A DNA stretch of 64,000 bases from Brevundimonas sp. Root1279 (GCF_001425945.1 NZ_LMEB01000004.1:544537-608536); one strand, 5' to 3'. Shown: positions 28,202-37,369, numbered from the stretch's first letter. Made by a program: numbers and translations. Notes: a model not told the origin generated them from the letters alone.

Positions 28202-28306
28202 CGAGGGTCGAGGGTCGAGGGTCGAGGAAGGTCAATGCCAGGCCGGAGGCCAATCACGCTACTTCAACCTCACCCCTCGGCCCTCGACCCTCGACCCTCG
28301 ACCCTC
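28202..28306. repeat. Heptamer arrays in inverted orientation
   Basis: Three copies of GAGGGTC on the left (about 28202-28228) face four copies of CCTCGAC on the right (about 28275-28306), with about 46 bases between, just after dinB. The two arms can pair over some 25 bases. This may end dinB transcription or be an unstable repeat. No T tract is seen. Confidence 0.75.
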
Positions 28307-28344
28307 CCCCCTGCTAAACCGCGCTCCAAATCCAGGAGATTCCC

Positions 28345-28803
28345 ATGACCGTCGCCGCCCGCCTCGCCGAACTCGGCATCAACCTGCCGGAACCCGCAAA
28401 GGCGGTGGCCAACTATGTGCCCTTCGTCCAGACCGGCAATGTGCTCCACATCTCCGGGCAGCTGTCGAACGACGCCTCGGGCGGGGTGAAGGGCACGGTC
28501 GGACAGAACGTGACGCCGGAAGAGGCCCACGCCGCCGCCCGCATGTGCGGCGTCAACCTGCTGGCCCAGATGTCGGCGGCGCTGGACGGCGACCTCGAGC
28601 GCGTCGTTCGCGTGGTCAAGCTGGGCGGCTTCGTCCAGGCCGGCGCCGACTTCGAAGCCATCCCGGCCGTGATCAACGGTTGCTCGGACCTGATGGTCGA
28701 GGTGTTCGGCGACAAGGGCCGCCACGCCCGCTCGGCCGTCGGCGTCTACAAACTTCCGCTCGGCTTCGCCGTCGAAGTCGACGCGATCGTCGAGGTGCGG
28801 TGA
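28345..28803 (+). CDS. RidA family protein
   Basis: The 152-residue protein has the Rid/YjgF fold pattern: QTGNVLHISGQLSND, AARMCGVNLLAQM and a C-terminal ARSAVGVYKLPLGFAVEVDAI that holds the conserved Arg which binds imine/enamine intermediates. RidA-type proteins hydrolyse reactive 2-aminoacrylate; members like this one with a longer N-terminus may act differently. The ATG at 28345 follows CAGGAG. Gene downstream is convergent. Confidence 0.88.
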   Translation: MTVAARLAELGINLPEPAKAVANYVPFVQTGNVLHISGQLSNDASGGVKGTVGQNVTPEEAHAAARMCGVNLLAQMSAALDGDLERVVRVVKLGGFVQAGADFEAIPAVINGCSDLMVEVFGDKGRHARSAVGVYKLPLGFAVEVDAIVEVR

Positions 28804-28820
28804 GCGTCACGATCTCGACG

Positions 28821-29207
28821 TCAGGCGTCTTCGCTGAAGGCCGTGCTGAATTGTCCGTCGTGCAGCCCGCCGATGACCCAGGTCATGGTGCGCCCTTCGG
28901 CGAATCCAACCACCCAGGTTTCGACGATGCGGCCGGACCTTTCCTCGGCCTTGACGAAGGTGATGCTCTGCACGGGTCCGAAGCGCTCGAGCGTGGCCGC
29001 GATCGACTCGATCCGTCTTTGGCACGCCAGCTGGACCCCTGCGGACATGAGGTCGGAACACGTGCCGGCCCTGGCCTCGGTCAGTATCTGCGACAGGGCC
29101 TGGCCATACTGTCCGTCCTGGACCGTGGCTTGCCCGTCCTGGGCCGCGACGGAAAAGGCCAGCAGGGATGCGGCCGCGGCCCCGCAGAGAATTTGATGGA
29201 TGCGCAT
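28821..29207 (-). CDS. Exported protein of unknown function
   Basis: The 128-residue product has a signal peptide (MRIHQILCGAAAASLLAFSVA, cleaved near AQDG). The mature part has two Cys (GTCSDL and LACQRR) and a short beta-rich C-terminal region. No domain was recognised. GAGAGG precedes the ATG. It is convergent with the RidA gene. Confidence 0.65.
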   Translation of the reverse strand: MRIHQILCGAAAASLLAFSVAAQDGQATVQDGQYGQALSQILTEARAGTCSDLMSAGVQLACQRRIESIAATLERFGPVQSITFVKAEERSGRIVETWVVGFAEGRTMTWVIGGLHDGQFSTAFSEDA

Positions 29208-29390
29208 GATCGCCTCTCATTGCCTTTGCCCGACGATAGGTGCGCGAGCACGGCGGGCAATCAGGCCTTTCCCCGGTAAGGAGCACGGAGTGTACCGGCG
29301 GCCGGTCAGGCACAGGTCTCTTGATGTGGGTTGTGAACCCTTCGCATCCTGCGTGACGAACCTTCCGCCCATCGAACCAGGGTCGACCAG

Positions 29391-30548
29391 GTGAGCACAG
29401 CGTTCACGACCCAAGTCCACAACACCGTATCGGACATCGGCCGGGAGGCCTGGGACGCCTGCGCCCAATCTTCCGGCGACCCGTTCGTCTCGTATGACTT
29501 CCTCGACGCCTGCGAAGCCTCCGGCAGCGCGGCGCCGCGCGAGGGCTGGGTCGGACGCCACCTGTCGCTGACGGACCCTGAGGGCCGGATCATCGGCGTC
29601 ATGCCCCTCTGGCTCAAGGGCAACAGCCAGGGCGAGTACGTCTTCGACCACAGCTGGGCCGACGCCTATGAGCGCGCCGGCGGCCGCTACTATCCCAAAC
29701 TGCTGGGCGCCGTGCCCTTCACCCCGGTGGCCGGGCCGCGCTTCCTGGCGCATCCGGACGCCGACGCCGCGACAGTGCGGCAGGCGCTGCTGCAGGGCGC
29801 CCTGGCCCTGACCGAGCGGCTCGGCGCCTCCTCGCTGCACGTCAACTTCCCCGACCGCGACGAGTGGCGCGCCATGGGCGAGGCCGGAATGCTGCTGCGG
29901 CAGGACATGCAGTACGTCTGGCGCAACGGCGGCTACCAGACCTTCGACGACTTCCTGTCGGCCCTCTCATCGAACCGCCGAAAGACCGTCCGGCGCGAGC
30001 GACGCGAGGCCCAGGCCGGGCTCGATATCCGCGTCCTGACCGGCGCCGAGATCGAGGACGCCCACTGGGACGCCTTCTTCGCCTTCTACATGGACACCGG
30101 CGGCCGCAAATGGGGCCGGCCCTATCTGACGCGGGACTTCTTCAGCCGCATCGGCGCGACCCTGGCTGACCGCATCGCCTTGATCATGGCCTTCCGCGAC
30201 GGACGACCGATCGCCGGCGCCCTGAACCTGATCGGCCGTGACGCCCTGTACGGCCGCCAGTGGGGCGCGCTGGAGGACGTGCCCTTCCTCCATTTTGAGC
30301 TCTGCTACTACCGGGCCATCGAGTTGGCGATCTCGCTGGGCCTGTCGCGGGTCGAGGCGGGGGCGCAGGGCGAGCACAAGATCGCGCGCGGCTACCTGCC
30401 CTCCCCGGTCTACTCAGCGCACTGGATCGCCGACCCGGCCCTGCGCGGGCCGGTGGCGCGCTACCTCGAGGGGGAGCGGCCGGCGGTCGAGGCGGAGATG
30501 GCGGCGATGACGGAAGAGCTGTCGCCCTTCCGCAAGGACCTGGGCTAG
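29391..30548 (+). CDS. FemAB-like/DUF482 acyltransferase-type protein
   Basis: The 385-residue protein belongs to the peptidoglycan-bridge/FemAB-like group (PF04339, DUF482), a double GNAT fold. Supporting motifs are FDHSWADAYERAGGRYYPKL near residue 85, SSNRRKTVRRERREA near 200 and the end segment RVEAGAQGEHKIARGYLP. It probably transfers an acyl or aminoacyl group in the cytoplasm. The GTG start at 29391 is favoured because the conserved region begins soon after it. The end overlaps the opposite-strand holin-like gene by 4 bases. Confidence 0.82.
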   Translation: MSTAFTTQVHNTVSDIGREAWDACAQSSGDPFVSYDFLDACEASGSAAPREGWVGRHLSLTDPEGRIIGVMPLWLKGNSQGEYVFDHSWADAYERAGGRYYPKLLGAVPFTPVAGPRFLAHPDADAATVRQALLQGALALTERLGASSLHVNFPDRDEWRAMGEAGMLLRQDMQYVWRNGGYQTFDDFLSALSSNRRKTVRRERREAQAGLDIRVLTGAEIEDAHWDAFFAFYMDTGGRKWGRPYLTRDFFSRIGATLADRIALIMAFRDGRPIAGALNLIGRDALYGRQWGALEDVPFLHFELCYYRAIELAISLGLSRVEAGAQGEHKIARGYLPSPVYSAHWIADPALRGPVARYLEGERPAVEAEMAAMTEELSPFRKDLG

Positions 30549-30901
30549 GCCCGATCCGGCTTCGGTCCGATGAACCAGCCGGCGATCCAGCTGACGATCC
30601 CCGTGACAATCGCCGCTCCGATGCCCGCCCCCAGGCCGTCGATGTTGAAGCCGCCCAGCAGGGAGGCGACCAGACCGATGACCATGGCGTTCACCACCAG
30701 CAGGAACAGACCGAAAGTGATCAGCGTCAGCGGGAAGGTGATGACGGTCAGGATCGGCCGCACGATGGCGTTCGCCAGGCCCAACAGGAAGGCCGCGGCC
30801 AGCAGTGAGCCGGTCGAAAGGACCTCAACCCCGGGGACGATTTCCGAGGCCAGCCACAAGGCCAGGGCCGTGACGAGAAGCTGGACGATGAACCTGAGCA
30901 T
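30545..30901 (-). CDS. Phage-holin-family (DUF360-like) small membrane protein
   Basis: The 118-residue protein has about four hydrophobic helices (residues 5-25, 35-52, 54-75, 95-115) with the pair LLGLANAIVRPIL and TFPLTLITFGLF typical of the holin IV family. It lies in the inner membrane; its role is not known. The start at 30901 is set by GGAGG six bases before it, against a longer frame that is antisense to the HIT gene. Confidence 0.82.
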   Translation of the reverse strand: MLRFIVQLLVTALALWLASEIVPGVEVLSTGSLLAAAFLLGLANAIVRPILTVITFPLTLITFGLFLLVVNAMVIGLVASLLGGFNIDGLGAGIGAAIVTGIVSWIAGWFIGPKPDRA

Positions 30902-31003
30902 GCGCGCCTCCGTTTGAGCCGCGACCATAACACCGGATTCGGCGGCAGGGCTCCCCTCTCCGGCTTCGGCTTGGTACGGTCGCCGCACATTCCGGAGCCC
31001 GCC

Positions 31004-31441
31004 ATGACCCTCCACGCGCCCTACGATCCGCACAACATCTTCGCCAAGATCCTCCGGGCCGAGATCCCCGCCGTGAAGGTGTGGGAGAACGACGACGTGC
31101 TGGCCTTCATGGACGTCTTCCCGCAGTCGGAAGGCCACGTCCTGGTCATCTCCAAGACCTCACAGGCGCGCACTTTGCTCGACATTGAGCCCAAGGTGCT
31201 GGCGACCCTGATCGAGGCCACGCGGCGCACAGCCCGGGCGGTGCAGAAGGCGCTGCAGCCCGACGGCTTCCAGATCATGCAGTACAACGGCGAGGCCGGC
31301 GGCCAGACCGTCTTCCACGTCCACTTCCACATCGTTCCGCGCTGGTCCGACCGCCAGCTGAAGGGCCACAGCCAGGCGCCGATGGCCGAGCCCGCGGCGC
31401 TGCGGGCGCTGGCCGACAAGATCGCAGCAGCGCTGGACTAG
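31004..31441 (+). CDS. HIT family nucleotide-binding protein
   Basis: The 145-residue protein has the histidine triad HVHFHIVPR near residue 105 and the N-terminal FAKILRAEIPAVKVWEND of Hint-type phosphoramidate hydrolases. It would cleave AMP-lysine or similar adducts in the cytoplasm. The ATG at 31004 is preceded by CGGAG. It overlaps the end of the opposite-strand DUF486 gene by 4 bases. Confidence 0.93.
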   Translation: MTLHAPYDPHNIFAKILRAEIPAVKVWENDDVLAFMDVFPQSEGHVLVISKTSQARTLLDIEPKVLATLIEATRRTARAVQKALQPDGFQIMQYNGEAGGQTVFHVHFHIVPRWSDRQLKGHSQAPMAEPAALRALADKIAAALD

Positions 31442-31791
31442 AGCGGCCCGCGGAAGATGAACCAGGCCCCGGCGATGATCAGGACGAAGCCCACGGCGTG
31501 GTTCATCGTCAGCTTCTCGCCCAGGAAGGTCACCGAGAAGATGGCGAACACCACCAGGGTGATCACCTCCTGCATCGTCTTCAGCTCGGCCGCCGAATAG
31601 ACCTGGTGGCCGATGCGGTTGGCCGGCACCGCCAGGCAGTACTCGAAGAAGGCGATGCCCCAGCTGACGATGATGACCAGCCACAGCGGCTTGGAGCCGA
31701 ACTTCAGGTGACCGTACCAGGCCACGGTCATGAAGACGTTGGACGCCACCAGCATCAGCACCGGCGCGATATGAGGCAGTGAAAAAGGCAC
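31438..31791 (-). CDS. DUF486/DMT-type small membrane protein
   Basis: The 117-residue product has four membrane helices and the family motifs LMLVASNVFMTVAWYGHLKF, AVPANRIG and LKTMQEVITLVVFAIFS. It is a small drug/metabolite-transporter-like protein of unknown substrate. I chose GTG at 31791, which has GGGGAC close upstream and gives the usual family length; an ATG at 31830 would add 13 residues. Confidence 0.8.
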   Translation of the reverse strand: MPFSLPHIAPVLMLVASNVFMTVAWYGHLKFGSKPLWLVIIVSWGIAFFEYCLAVPANRIGHQVYSAAELKTMQEVITLVVFAIFSVTFLGEKLTMNHAVGFVLIIAGAWFIFRGPL

Positions 31792-31853
31792 GACGGTCCC
31801 CGGCTTGCGTCCTTCGCCATGCGCCAGCATAAGGACCGCCCGTCAAGACGGGC

Positions 31854-31928
<75 letters not shown>

Positions 31929-32204
31929 GTCTTCACCGAGGAGCCCCGTCCCATGACGCGGCGCCATGCAACGGGATTGCACACGCTCTGCATGTAAACC
32001 CCATAGCTTCTCCTCGTGACGAGCGAGCGCTCACACACGACTATCATCCCGACGCAAGACGCTGAAACATTTCAGTTCTGTAATAAATCGGCGCGCCAGA
32101 ACTCAGCCCTCTTGATGACCAAGAAGTAACTGTCGGTTTTACGGCGCAGCTGCCAATCAAGACCAGTCAAACGGGAGCCGACGGCCTCGTTCAGGGGAAT
32201 TTGC

Positions 32205-34466
32205 GTGAAATCGATCTACACCTTGCTTCTGGCCGGCACGGCCCTTTCCATGTCGTTCGGCCCGGCCTTCGCCCAGACGGCCCCGGCGCCGACGTCGCCC
32301 GCGCAACCGACTGCGCCCCAGACGGCGACCCAGACACCACCCGCGACTGACGAGAAGCCTGCTGAAAGTGAAGCGACCGAGGTCGGCGACGTCGTCGTCC
32401 AGGGCCGACAGAGCGATGTCCGCACCTCGATCGATTCGACCAGCTACAGCCTCGCCAACGATCTGCAGGCCTCGACCGGCAGCCTGGCCGACGCCCTGCG
32501 CAATGTGCCCTCCGTCGACGTCGACCCGCAGGGCAACGTCTCGCTGCGCGGCGACAGCAACGTCACCATCCTGATCGACGGCCGCCCCTCGGGCGTCCTG
32601 ACCGGCGAAGGCCGCGCCCAGGCCATCCTGCAGATGCAGGCCGACCAGTATGCGCGCATCGAGGTCATGACCAATCCGTCGGCCGCCTACAGCCCCGAGG
32701 GCTCGGGCGGCGTGATCAACCTGATCACCAAGCCGAACATGCCCAAGCCGGGCGCGACCTCGAGCGGCTCGATTCGCGCCAACGTCGGTGATCATGGCCG
32801 TTGGAACGTCGGCGTCAGCGGGTCCCACGTCACCGGGCCGGTCACCGTTTCGGGCGACTTCGGCGTCCGCCACGACAGCATCGAGCAGGAGATCGACCGC
32901 GATCGCGAACGGTTCGACGTGGTGTCCGGCCAGTTCCTGCCCAGCCGACAGGAGCAGGACGTCGAGGCCGACGCCGAGGGCCTCTATGGCCGCCTCGGCG
33001 TCGAGTACAAGCTGACCGACAAGACCCAGCTGACGCTCGAGGCGCGCGGCAACGACTTTGAGAACACCGGCTTCGGCGTGGATGTCTTCGAGGCCCAGGA
33101 CGTCGGCGGTACGGTCGTCGTCGCCTCGCGACGGGAGTCGAACATTGTCCAGAGCTTCGCCGGCCAGGGCCTGACCGGTCGTGTGCTGCATCGCTTCGAC
33201 GACGCCGGTCACGAGTGGACCAACGAGTTCCGCTACGATCAGGGCGAGAACACCATGGCGATCTCGACGGTGGCGGACCCGTCGATCCCGCCCGCGCCCC
33301 TCGCCTACGAGCGCAACACCAACGAAGGCGCCTTCACCATCCAGGCCTTCACCAGCGCCTATATCCGCCCGATGGGCGACGCCAAGCTGCGCCTCGGCTA
33401 CGAGCTGGAGATCCGCAAGCCCGAACAGGACAACACCGTGCTGCGCGGCCCGAGCCTGGGCGGCCTGGTGGTCGTCCCCGGCCTGACCAACCAGTTCGAG
33501 GCCGAGCAGACGGTCCAGGCGCTGTACGCGACCTATGAGCGGCCGTTCAGCGAGAAACTGTCCGCCCAGTTCGGCCTGCGGCTTGAGCAGGCCGATATCG
33601 AGCTCAACCAGATCACGACCAACATCCAGGATTCGCAGGATTATTTCCGCGCCTATCCGACGATGCACCTCTCGTATCAGCTGAGCGACACCCAGACGGT
33701 GCGCGGCAGTTATTCGAAGCGGATCCAGCGGCCACAGCCGTTCCAGCTGAACCCCTTCGTCTCCTTCATCGACCCGCTGAACCTGCGCTCCGGCAACCCT
33801 GACCTGGAGCCGCAGGAGACGGACGCGTTCGAGGTCATGTGGCAGATGCGCTCGGGCCAGACCTTCTACCAGGCCACCGCCTACTACCGCGACACCGAGA
33901 AGGCCTTCACCGAGGTGGCGACCAATATCGGCGGCGGCGTACTGCTGACCCGCCCCGAGAACCTGGGCGCCCGGCGCGATATGGGTGTCGAACTGGTCGC
34001 CAACGGCCGCCTGCACGAGACCCTGCGCTACAACGCCAGCGTCAACGTCTTCCAGCAGGAGATCGACGCCTCGGGCATTCCAGGCGGGAGCGACCGTTCG
34101 GCCACCCAGGCATCCGGCCGCCTGAACCTGAACTGGCAGCCGACGCCGGAGGACTTCATCCAGATCGCGGGGCAGTACAACGGGGAGACCCTGCTCGCCC
34201 AAGGCACACGCGAAGCCGGCGGGATGGTCAACCTCGGCTATCGCCGCAGGCTGACCGAGACCGTCGCCTTCCAGATGACGGTGCGCGACGTGTTCAACCA
34301 GTTCGGCGACGTCACGACCTATGACACGCCGGAGTTCCGCGACCGCACCGAGCGCCACTTCGGCGGCCAGGCGACCTATGTCGGCCTGACCTGGAGCCTC
34401 GGCGGCGGACCGCGCCGTCAACAGGACCCGCAGTTCGACTTCTCAGGTCCGCAAAGCGGCGGCTGA
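32205..34466 (+). CDS. TonB-dependent outer membrane receptor
   Basis: The 753-residue protein has a signal peptide (MKSIYTLLLAGTALSMSFG, cleaved near AFAQT), a Pro/Thr-rich spacer, a TonB-box-like VGDVVVQGR, a plug domain (DALRNVPSVDVDPQGNVSLRG to GGVINLITK) and a long beta-barrel of the OMP_b-brl_3 kind. It imports an unknown ligand across the outer membrane using energy from TonB. The GTG start at 32205 follows AGGGGA. No ligand-specific transport genes are adjacent. Confidence 0.92.
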   Translation: MKSIYTLLLAGTALSMSFGPAFAQTAPAPTSPAQPTAPQTATQTPPATDEKPAESEATEVGDVVVQGRQSDVRTSIDSTSYSLANDLQASTGSLADALRNVPSVDVDPQGNVSLRGDSNVTILIDGRPSGVLTGEGRAQAILQMQADQYARIEVMTNPSAAYSPEGSGGVINLITKPNMPKPGATSSGSIRANVGDHGRWNVGVSGSHVTGPVTVSGDFGVRHDSIEQEIDRDRERFDVVSGQFLPSRQEQDVEADAEGLYGRLGVEYKLTDKTQLTLEARGNDFENTGFGVDVFEAQDVGGTVVVASRRESNIVQSFAGQGLTGRVLHRFDDAGHEWTNEFRYDQGENTMAISTVADPSIPPAPLAYERNTNEGAFTIQAFTSAYIRPMGDAKLRLGYELEIRKPEQDNTVLRGPSLGGLVVVPGLTNQFEAEQTVQALYATYERPFSEKLSAQFGLRLEQADIELNQITTNIQDSQDYFRAYPTMHLSYQLSDTQTVRGSYSKRIQRPQPFQLNPFVSFIDPLNLRSGNPDLEPQETDAFEVMWQMRSGQTFYQATAYYRDTEKAFTEVATNIGGGVLLTRPENLGARRDMGVELVANGRLHETLRYNASVNVFQQEIDASGIPGGSDRSATQASGRLNLNWQPTPEDFIQIAGQYNGETLLAQGTREAGGMVNLGYRRRLTETVAFQMTVRDVFNQFGDVTTYDTPEFRDRTERHFGGQATYVGLTWSLGGGPRRQQDPQFDFSGPQSGG

Positions 34467-34476
34467 CCGGATTGGG

Positions 34477-34508
34477 AGTGGGCCCGCGTCCCTGACGTCG
34501 GGCCCGCT
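34477..34508 (+). terminator. Possible terminator of the TonB-dependent receptor gene
   Basis: AGTGGGCCCG pairs with CGGGCCCGCT (one T-G pair) around a 12-base loop that can also pair. It starts 11 bases after the stop codon. The T-rich tail is weak. It overlaps the stop codon of the small gene on the other strand. Confidence 0.5.
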
Positions 34509-34617
34509 ACTCCTTACGCGCGCCGCAACGGCGGCAGACGTAGGCGCCCTTGCGGCTGCGGCTGATGTCCCACTGATGGTGGCACAACATCCGCTTGAAA
34601 TAGGCGATCAGCGACAC
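34507..34617 (-). CDS. 36-residue zinc-ribbon-like microprotein
   Basis: The frame starts at GTG 34617 and reads VSLIAYFKRMLCHHQW.., ending CRRCGARKE. Cys12, with His13 or His14, and Cys28-x-x-Cys31 could bind one zinc. The start is supported by AGGAG seven bases before the GTG. It lies 24 bases after the stop of a second protein with the same CRH..CRRCG layout. The function is unknown; a role as a nucleic-acid or protein-binding zinc ribbon is inferred. Confidence 0.6.
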   Translation of the reverse strand: MSLIAYFKRMLCHHQWDISRSRKGAYVCRRCGARKE

Positions 34618-34641
34618 GCCATTGCTCCTATGACCGTCGGC

Positions 34642-35088
34642 CTAGCACGACGAGGCTAAGCGCGCCGTCCGGCTGCGCGTTGCATCAAGCTGAGCAAAAT
34701 GACCCGCGGCCTCGGCGCCGAACAGCACAGGGTCGGCGGAATGGGCGTCCTCGACGACGGCCCGCACGAGGTCGATCGCCTCCTCGCAGGTCGGGCGCCG
34801 GCCCTGGGCCAGTTGCTGCAGCGAGGCCAGCAGGGCTTCACGGCGGTCGGGCGCTTGAACCATGGCCGCCTTGGGAGCTGCCGTGGCCCTCGCCGTCTTG
34901 GGCGCGGCCTTGGGGAGTTCGAGAACGACAGCGTCGCGGCCGGTCTCGCGGCCGAGTCCGATCTTGTGCTCAGCGACGTCCAGCGGCTGGGCCTGAAGCG
35001 TGCCGCAGCGGCGGCAGCGGCCGGACTTATGGCGCTCCGACCAATAGACCTCATGCCGACAAAGCAGCGGCATCAAACTCGACAGCAT
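34642..35088 (-). CDS. Zinc-ribbon-like protein of unknown function
   Basis: The 148-residue protein has an N-terminal ribbon (LCRHEVYWSERHKSGRCRRCG) with Cys, His and CxxC, a middle rich in Ala/Pro/Lys and a helical C-terminal half with many Leu. The ribbon resembles the whole of the adjacent 36-residue protein. The ATG at 35088 is preceded by GGGGGG. It sits between feoB and the microprotein on the same strand, 84 bases after feoB. I do not recognise a family. Confidence 0.65.
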   Translation of the reverse strand: MLSSLMPLLCRHEVYWSERHKSGRCRRCGTLQAQPLDVAEHKIGLGRETGRDAVVLELPKAAPKTARATAAPKAAMVQAPDRREALLASLQQLAQGRRPTCEEAIDLVRAVVEDAHSADPVLFGAEAAGHFAQLDATRSRTARLASSC

Positions 35089-35172
35089 GGATAACCCCCC
35101 GTTAACGGGGAGGAATCGCCGCAAGTCGGCCCAAAAGTCAACCAGCGTTCATCGAACGCGCGAACGATACGG

Positions 35173-37047
35173 TTAACCGCCCCCGAGCGCCACGGCGATC
35201 CGATAGGTCGCAAAGGCCGCCAGATAGGCCAGGGCGAACATGTAGACGATCATCACCCAGGTCCATTTCAGCGAGTTGGTCTCGCGACGGACAACGCCCA
35301 GGGTCGCGACGCACTGCGGGGCGAAAACGTACCAGGCCAGGAAGGCCAGGCCCGTGGCCAGCGACCAGTGGCCGGCAAGCGTGGTGGCCAGGACGCTGGT
35401 GGCGCTCTCGGGGTCGGCGACGGCGTAGACCGTGCCCAGGGCCGCGACGGCCACTTCGCGGGCGGCCATGCCGGGGATGAGGGCGATGACCATCTGCCAG
35501 TTGAAGCCGATCGGCTGGAAGATCGGCTCCAGCGCCTTCCCGAGCATGCCCGCGAAGGAATAGTCGATGGCCGGGTTCGTCGCGCCCTCCGGGGGATAGG
35601 GGAATGTCGACAAGGCCCAGACGATGATCATCAGCGGCAGGATGATCCGCCCCGCCCGCTCCAGGAAGATGCGCGCCCGGAGCCAGAGATTGAACAGGAC
35701 GCTCTTCAGGTCGGGCATCTTGTAGGTCGGCAGCTCCATCATGAAGGGCTCGACCGCGCCCCTCCAGAAGATCTTCCGAATCACGAAGGAGACGATGAGG
35801 GCGCTGACGATTCCGGCGACGTAGAGACCGAACATGACCAGGCCCTGCAGGCTGAGGAAGCCCCAAACGGTTTCGTTCGGGATAAAGGCGCTGATGATCA
35901 GCACATAGACCGGGATCCGCGCCGAACAGGTCATCAGCGGCGCGACCAGGATGGTGGTCAGGCGGTCGCGCTTGTTGTCGATGACCCGCGCCGCCATCAC
36001 GCCCGGAATGGCGCAGGCGAAGCTGGAGAGCAGCGGGATGAAGGCCCGCCCGTGCAGGCCGGCGAACCCCATGATCTTGTCGAGCAGGAAGGCCGCCCGG
36101 GCCATGTAGCCGAAGTCTTCCAGCAGGATGATGAACAGGAACAGGATCAGAATCTGCGGCAGGAAGACCAGCACGCTGCCGACGCCGGAGATCAGGCCGT
36201 CGACGACCAGGCTCTGCCAGATGCCGTCGGGCATGACCGTCGCCACCCAGACGCCGAGCATGCCGAGCAGGCCCTCGATTCCGTCCATCAGCGGCGTCGC
36301 CCAGGTGAAGACGGCCTGGAACATCACGAACAGGATCGCGCCGAGGATCAGCAGCCCGGCGACCGGGTGAAGCAGGACGGAATCGACCCTGCCGGTCAGG
36401 GTGTCCGGGCGCTCAGGCGGGCGGACGCAGGCCTTCATGATCCGCTCGGCCTCGCGCGCCTTACCGCGCAAAGCCTCGGCGTCCGGCGCGGTCCAGGCGC
36501 TCTCGCCGGTGGCCGAGAGGACGGCCGGCGCAGCGGCGTCGACCGCCTCGATCAGTTCGGCGATGCCCCGGCGGCGCGTCGCCGTGGTCGGCACGATCGG
36601 CACGCCGAGCTCGGCGCTCAGCGTCTCCAGATCGATGCGCAGGCCCTGGCGCTGCGCGATGTCGTACATGTTCAGGGCCAGCACCAGCGGGCGGCCGACG
36701 GCCTTCAGCTCAAGGATCAGGCGCAGCACCAGGCGCAGGTTGGTGGCGTCGGCGACGGCGACGATGACGTCCGGCGGCGTCTCGCCGGCCAGCTTGCCGA
36801 GCACGGCGTCGCGGGTGACCTCTTCATCGGGGCTGCGGGCGCGCAGCGAATAGGTGCCCGGCAGGTCCAGCACCGACATCGAACGGCCGTCGGCGGTGCG
36901 GAAATGGCCTTCCTTACGCTCGACCGTGACGCCGGCGTAGTTGGCCACCTTCTGGTGGGCGCCGGTCAGGGCGTTGAACAGCGCCGTCTTGCCGCTGTTG
37001 GGATTGCCGACCAGGGCGACCCGCGCGGTGCGAACCTGCATGTCCAT
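35173..37047 (-). CDS. feoB: Ferrous iron transporter FeoB
   Basis: The 624-residue protein has an N-terminal G domain with GNPNSGKT (G1), DLPGTYSL (G3) and NMYD (G4), and a C-terminal membrane region with Gate repeats carrying conserved Cys (CAIPG, TCSARIP). It imports Fe2+ across the inner membrane. Its ATG overlaps the feoA stop by one base (TGATG), implying coupled translation. It lacks the C-terminal FeoC-like extension. Confidence 0.96.
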   Translation of the reverse strand: MDMQVRTARVALVGNPNSGKTALFNALTGAHQKVANYAGVTVERKEGHFRTADGRSMSVLDLPGTYSLRARSPDEEVTRDAVLGKLAGETPPDVIVAVADATNLRLVLRLILELKAVGRPLVLALNMYDIAQRQGLRIDLETLSAELGVPIVPTTATRRRGIAELIEAVDAAAPAVLSATGESAWTAPDAEALRGKAREAERIMKACVRPPERPDTLTGRVDSVLLHPVAGLLILGAILFVMFQAVFTWATPLMDGIEGLLGMLGVWVATVMPDGIWQSLVVDGLISGVGSVLVFLPQILILFLFIILLEDFGYMARAAFLLDKIMGFAGLHGRAFIPLLSSFACAIPGVMAARVIDNKRDRLTTILVAPLMTCSARIPVYVLIISAFIPNETVWGFLSLQGLVMFGLYVAGIVSALIVSFVIRKIFWRGAVEPFMMELPTYKMPDLKSVLFNLWLRARIFLERAGRIILPLMIIVWALSTFPYPPEGATNPAIDYSFAGMLGKALEPIFQPIGFNWQMVIALIPGMAAREVAVAALGTVYAVADPESATSVLATTLAGHWSLATGLAFLAWYVFAPQCVATLGVVRRETNSLKWTWVMIVYMFALAYLAAFATYRIAVALGGG

Positions 37048-37319
37048 CAGGCGGCCTTCCCGTCGACCTGGATGACGAGGCGGGCGGCTTCGTGCCGGCG
37101 CAGGGCGACGCGCATGTCGTCCACCTTCAGCGCGATCGGATCCCGGCCGAACAGGCCCTCGTGCAGCAGTTCGACGCGGGCGCCCTCTACGAAGCCCAGC
37201 TCCAGCAGGCGGCGCTCCAGTTCGACCGCGTGTTCGTCGTGATGGCCGTGGTCGCCGACCTTCACGATGACGCCGCGCGCGCCCTTGCGGGCCTGGCTGA
37301 GTTTGAGGGTGTCGGACAT
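37047..37319 (-). CDS. feoA: FeoA ferrous iron transport accessory protein
   Basis: The 90-residue SH3-like protein has LLELGFVEGARVELLHEG and DPIALKVDDMRVALRRHEA, as in FeoA. It probably binds FeoB and affects its GTPase activity. It is the first gene of the feoAB operon. The ATG at 37319 was chosen because the upstream in-frame sequence lies in the promoter region that holds the Fur-like box. Confidence 0.93.
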   Translation of the reverse strand: MSDTLKLSQARKGARGVIVKVGDHGHHDEHAVELERRLLELGFVEGARVELLHEGLFGRDPIALKVDDMRVALRRHEAARLVIQVDGKAA

Positions 37320-37354
37320 GGGCTCACGGTACGCCGGCGCGATCGCGCGCCTGT

Positions 37355-37369
37355 TGACAGTGATTATCA
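37355..37369. promoter_or_regulatory. Fur-box-like operator upstream of feoA
   Basis: TGACAGTGATTATCA is an imperfect 7-1-7 palindrome whose half TGATAAT (reverse strand) is the usual Fur half-site; 5 of 7 positions agree. It lies about 36 bases before the feoA start, where a repressor would block transcription. In iron-rich cells Fur would shut off feoAB. Confidence 0.6.

Noticed and set aside
31929..32204. Cobalamin or other riboswitch before the TonB-dependent receptor
   Set aside because: The conserved B12-box type sequence was not seen; the region holds no clear fold.
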